From: Nitrospirota bacterium
Lineage (GTDB): Bacteria; Nitrospirota; UBA9217
DNA: 55,543 bases
Assembly (NCBI GenBank): GCA_029858565.1
Contig: JAOUEV010000017.1
Location: forward strand, 1 to 55,543
Direction of reading: 5' to 3'
The translations under genes and the position numbers were made by a program. Position 1 is the first letter of the stretch. The number at the start of each line of letters is the position of its first letter. Below the pieces are notes generated by a model. It saw only the letters and a program-made list of their open reading frames with translations, was not told the origin of the DNA and searched no databases. Below are positions 52,950-55,543 of the stretch, one piece after another.

Positions 52950-54122
52950 CTAAACGAGCGCGGAAAGAAACTTCCCCGCGGAAACGATCCTTGCCCCTTT
53001 TTCAATCTTATCCACTCCGCTCTTCTTCACCACCTGATAGACGAACGGGATCGAGAGCCTCTCTTTGAAATAGGGGATATGCGGGGATAGTGTTGCATCG
53101 TTGAGTTTTACTTCGACCGCGAACCAGGGCCTGCCGCCTATGGTCACAAGAAAATCGACTTCACGCTTATCAACATCCCGCAGATAATAGAGCTCCGCCT
53201 TGTGTCCTTCGTAATCAACAAGAAAGTGAACGTATTTCAAAAGATGGGAAGCTATAAGGTTCTCGAAGCGCGCGGCCTCGTCCTCCACTTCCGACCAGTC
53301 CCATAAATAGAGTTTGGGCTCCTTTTTCAGCGAACGGATCTTTTTCGCGGTAAACGGATATATTCGGAAGTGATAGTAAAAGGTCTCCAGAATGTCCATC
53401 CAGTGCGACACCGCGCGGAAGCTGACCTCGAGGTCTTCCCGCATGGCGTTGACCGACAGCAGCGAACCGACTTTCGACGGCAGAATATCGCTCAGGAGCT
53501 TCATGTTGCCGATGTCCCTTATGGCCTCAATGTCCTGAATATCCTCGCGGAACATTCTCTCCGTTTTTTCGTTATGCCATCGCCGAAGCAGCCGCGTATT
53601 CTGCTTCAGGAATGGTTCGGGAAACCCCCCGAAAGCATCAAGCGTGTCCAGTGCGCTCTGATGGCTGCCCTTCCCGATCGGCAATTCCTTCTGCAATGAC
53701 GACACATAGGCAATCCGCTCAACCTCCGCCAGCGTGAAGGGATGGAGACGGTAATAATGATACCTGCCTTGCAGCGAATCGCCCCCGCGCCGATAGAGAT
53801 CGAGCCGGGCGCTGCCGGTCACCAGGAATTTATAGGTTTCCTTCAGTTTGTCGTATTCGCCTTTGACAAGACCCTTCCACTTCCGGTATTTGTGTATCTC
53901 GTCGAGGATAAGAAGCTCCGTATCCCCCGGCCATGAAGAAGCGGTAATGGCCTTCCGGTCCGTCCGGTTGTCCCAGTTGAAATAGGCGTGATTGCTGAAA
54001 TGCGTCGCCACGAAGTTTCGGCAGAGGGTCGTCTTTCCGACCTGGCGCGGGCCGCCGACAAATACCATCTTTTCCCGCAAGTCTTCCACAATGAACGGCG
54101 TCAAATACCGGTCTTTTTGCAT
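52950..54122 (-). CDS. AAA_14/DUF4143 ATPase
   Basis: A 390-aa protein of the widespread two-domain family: an N-terminal AAA_14 domain (MVFVGGPRQVGKTTLCRNF, LLILDEIHKYRKW, FLVTGSARLDLYRRGGDSL) and a C-terminal DUF4143 domain with a PD-(D/E)xK-like end (KREVDFLVTIGGRPWFAVEVK). The role of the family is unsettled; it is common on mobile DNA. The ATG at 54122 is six bases after TATAGT, with no ribosome site; ATGs at 54137 and 54158 are also in frame. It is the only complete gene of the second element. Confidence 0.87.
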   Translation of the reverse strand: MQKDRYLTPFIVEDLREKMVFVGGPRQVGKTTLCRNFVATHFSNHAYFNWDNRTDRKAITASSWPGDTELLILDEIHKYRKWKGLVKGEYDKLKETYKFLVTGSARLDLYRRGGDSLQGRYHYYRLHPFTLAEVERIAYVSSLQKELPIGKGSHQSALDTLDAFGGFPEPFLKQNTRLLRRWHNEKTERMFREDIQDIEAIRDIGNMKLLSDILPSKVGSLLSVNAMREDLEVSFRAVSHWMDILETFYYHFRIYPFTAKKIRSLKKEPKLYLWDWSEVEDEAARFENLIASHLLKYVHFLVDYEGHKAELYYLRDVDKREVDFLVTIGGRPWFAVEVKLNDATLSPHIPYFKERLSIPFVYQVVKKSGVDKIEKGARIVSAGKFLSALV

Positions 54123-54128
54123 GTCAGT

Positions 54129-54158
54129 ACTATACATTATTTTTTTGCCTGAAAGCAA
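54129..54158 (-). promoter_or_regulatory. Promoter of the AAA/DUF4143 gene, leaderless arrangement
   Basis: On the minus strand TTGCTT, 18 bases, TATAGT (54134-54129), then ACTGAC and the ATG at 54122. No Shine-Dalgarno precedes that ATG. Confidence 0.5.
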
Positions 54159-54200
54159 ATATTTAAGCGTATATTTTTGCCTTCGGGTTATGAATCCACT

Positions 54201-54372
54201 GTGCTAAAATTGTGCTAAAACCTGTCCAAACAGGCATAATCATCGTAATAGACGCAATCATCGTAATGTCACAAACCCCTTGATTCACCGGTAAAAACGG
54301 GAAACCAGGCGATAACTCAAGGATTGTGATTTTCAGCCCTGCCCTACTGGCAGTCTTGGGGTCAGGGGTTCG
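54201..54372 (+). repeat. Attachment-site repeat, copy D (left part)
   Basis: 172 bases match 52441-52612 at about 160 positions (about 93%), offset 1760. The match stops inside the tRNA T loop (GGGGTTCG), where a hairpin element begins. Confidence 0.85.
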
Positions 54373-54473
54373 GCTTGCCGAACCAAGGGAGTTTGAGGGA
54401 AGGACTTCCCTCATGTTTTGGGGGAGTACACGAGGGGGCTGGCCCTTTCGTGAAGCGAGCATGCGAGCGCGCG
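54367..54473. mobile_element. Multi-hairpin miniature element splitting copy D
   Basis: Starts with the palindrome GGTTCGGCTTGCCGAACC (54367-54384), then the hairpin GAGGGAAG/CTTCCCTC, then GAGGGGGCTGGCCC and GAAGCGAGCATGCGAGCGCG. Its right part resembles the element at 34551-34585, and both end against the T-loop half of the tRNA. Confidence 0.55.
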
Positions 54474-54555
54474 AGATTCCCCCTTCAGCTCCACCAAAAA
54501 CAAAAAACAGGGCTGACCGAAAGGTCAGCACTGTTTTTTCAAAAAGTTGTGATCG
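54474..54555 (+). repeat. Attachment-site repeat, copy D (right part) with variant terminator
   Basis: GATTCCCCCTTCAGCTCCACCA resumes the tRNA 3' end with two changes. The hairpin ACAG-G-GCTGACC-GAAA-GGTCAGC-A-CTGT plus TTTTTT (54507-54539) replaces the terminator of copies A-C, followed by GTGATCGAAC. Confidence 0.75.
54507..54539 (+). terminator. Rho-independent terminator in copy D
   Basis: An 11-bp stem with one mismatch, a GAAA tetraloop and a T6 tract. Confidence 0.8.
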
Positions 54556-54871
54556 AACACATGGATTATGAGGAAAGGAATTTCCCATTGATGTGGAGCA
54601 GCTTGGGATAAGTTGGGCTTTTTCGTAATAAAAGCGTGAAATATTACTACTAGTTCCATAAGAATCGCAAAGGGGCAACGATTACCCCTGGTCCCTGCAT
54701 TACGCTACCCCTCTCACTATTGAACTGTTCAGTTTCATGATATCCCTGCTAGATCCGCTATGAATGTTCCTTTCCAACTACCATCCAGCGCAACAACTAC
54801 AACAGGAGTTGACATCCCGGGTCTTCGAGGTAATATAGTGGACTTCGGGAGCACTGCTGTATCAGGAGGAA
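54556..54871. other. Spacer between the island and the M20 peptidase gene
   Basis: No convincing gene. The string TGCATTACGCTACCCCTCTC (54697-54716) resembles the region just before tRNA-Ala (TTACATTACCCCTCGCC), possibly an old copy of its flank. A promoter for the peptidase probably lies here, but I cannot assign one. Confidence 0.35.
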
Positions 54872-54874
54872 ATG

Positions 54875-55543
54875 ATGTCAGGCGGAGCATCAGAAAAGGC
54901 ACTGCAGCATTTTCAGGACCATCGCAAGGACTATCTGAAGGACCTTAAGGACCTTGTGACCATACCGAGCATCAGTTTCCCGGGATTTGAGGCTGCGCCG
55001 CTCAGAACCTGCGCTGATGTCGTGGCCGGACTGATGCGCTCCCATGGTCTGCCGGATGTGCATATTCTTGAGACCGGTGCGGGATATCCCGCGGTATTCG
55101 GCCAATGGCTGGGCGCGCCAAACCAGCCTACCCTGCTGCTCTATGCCCATTACGATGTCCAGCCTGTCGGCACCTCCGGCAAATGGACCACCCCGCCTTT
55201 TGAACCTTCAGTACGGGAAGGCCGGTTGTTCGGCCGCGGGACATCCGATGACAAAGGCGGGGTGATGATGCACATCGCGGCGATCTCGTCCTGCCTGAAA
55301 AGCTCAGGATCCCTTCCCATCAATATCAAGGTCCTGATCGAGGGAGAGGAAGAGGTCGGGTCGGTGAATCTGGAGAAACTGCTGGCGACCCACCGGGAGC
55401 TGCTCGCCGCCGATGCCGTGGTGATCGCGGACAGCGAGAACTTCGACACCGGATATCCGTCCCTGACCGCGTCGCTCCGGGGCATCGTGACCGTAACCGT
55501 TGAAGTGCGGTCCCTTTCCTCGAGCGTCCATTCCGGCACCTGG
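54875..55543 (+). CDS. M20-family dipeptidase/deacylase, N-terminal part (cut by window edge)
   Basis: The 223 visible codons show an M20 zinc aminoacylase/dipeptidase. Zinc ligands and catalytic residues are H92 and D94 (LLYAHYDVQPVG), D126/D127 (FGRGTSDDKGG) and E158-E160 (IEGEEEVGS). The insert domain begins at SLRGIVTVTVEV. AGGAGG lies five bases before the ATG at 54875; an ATG one codon earlier is too close to it. Substrate unknown. This appears to be the chromosomal gene to the right of the island. Confidence 0.88.
   Translation, partial: MSGGASEKALQHFQDHRKDYLKDLKDLVTIPSISFPGFEAAPLRTCADVVAGLMRSHGLPDVHILETGAGYPAVFGQWLGAPNQPTLLLYAHYDVQPVGTSGKWTTPPFEPSVREGRLFGRGTSDDKGGVMMHIAAISSCLKSSGSLPINIKVLIEGEEEVGSVNLEKLLATHRELLAADAVVIADSENFDTGYPSLTASLRGIVTVTVEVRSLSSSVHSGTW

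Overview
This window looks like a chromosomal segment of a Gram-negative, didermic, fairly GC-rich bacterium, plausibly Nitrospirota or a deltaproteobacterial lineage. That placement is inferred from gene content: Mla-type lipid transport, an LPS heptose adenylyltransferase, a prepilin peptidase next to an NtrB/NtrC-type pair, a PEP synthase regulatory protein and a LolA-like/outer-membrane barrel operon. No marker tree was possible. Most housekeeping genes lie on the minus strand in tightly packed operons. Several genes have a sigma70-type promoter whose -10 box ends only 0-7 bases before the first start codon, with no Shine-Dalgarno, which suggests leaderless mRNAs.

1-14.9 kb: partial MATE exporter, endonuclease IV and NAD-dependent DNA ligase. 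An inserted XhoI/PaeR7I-like type II restriction-modification pair follows, then a pilus-type regulatory operon (coiled-coil protein, prepilin peptidase, sensor kinase, sigma54 activator), recG, rpmB, rfaE2, a small zincin and small membrane proteins. 14.9-27.3 kb: eno, a phosphohexomutase, a phosphoesterase, hisS, mlaD/F/E, an RsbU-RsbW-RsbV partner-switching module, an M48 protease, a YchJ protein and the PpsR kinase/phosphorylase. 27.5-33.8 kb (plus strand): a PadR-controlled operon with an ABC ATPase, a large FtsX-type permease, a LolA-like protein and a DUF1302-like barrel. Short heptamer repeats, palindromic pairs and other dispersed repeats sit in the gaps between these genes.

34.3-54.6 kb: an accessory island at the 3' end of tRNA-Ala(GGC). 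The tRNA 3' half plus its terminator recurs at 34.59, 52.59 and (split) 54.35-54.5 kb. The last two copies share an extra 146-base arm, as expected for two elements integrated in tandem; no integrase is visible. The first 18.2-kb element is a defence island. Its minus-strand genes are a DUF499-type ATPase, a short PglZ protein, an RHH/PIN toxin-antitoxin pair, a 52-aa membrane protein, a protein with a possible HEPN/Abi-like C-terminus, a 113-aa protein, a class III nucleotide-cyclase-like protein, an AAA/DUF4435 ATPase, a DUF1156 DNA methyltransferase, a 140-aa protein, an SNF2 helicase and a DUF3883 nuclease-like protein. An interrupted Xre/S24 repressor and an AbrB/PIN pair close it. PglZ, DUF1156 methylase, SNF2 helicase and ATPase together resemble type 3 BREX, but recognisable BrxA and BrxF are missing, PglZ is short, and a cyclase cassette is inserted in the middle. 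This is the strongest candidate for an undescribed system. The second, 1.76-kb element carries one AAA/DUF4143 ATPase. After the island an M20 peptidase gene runs off the right end.
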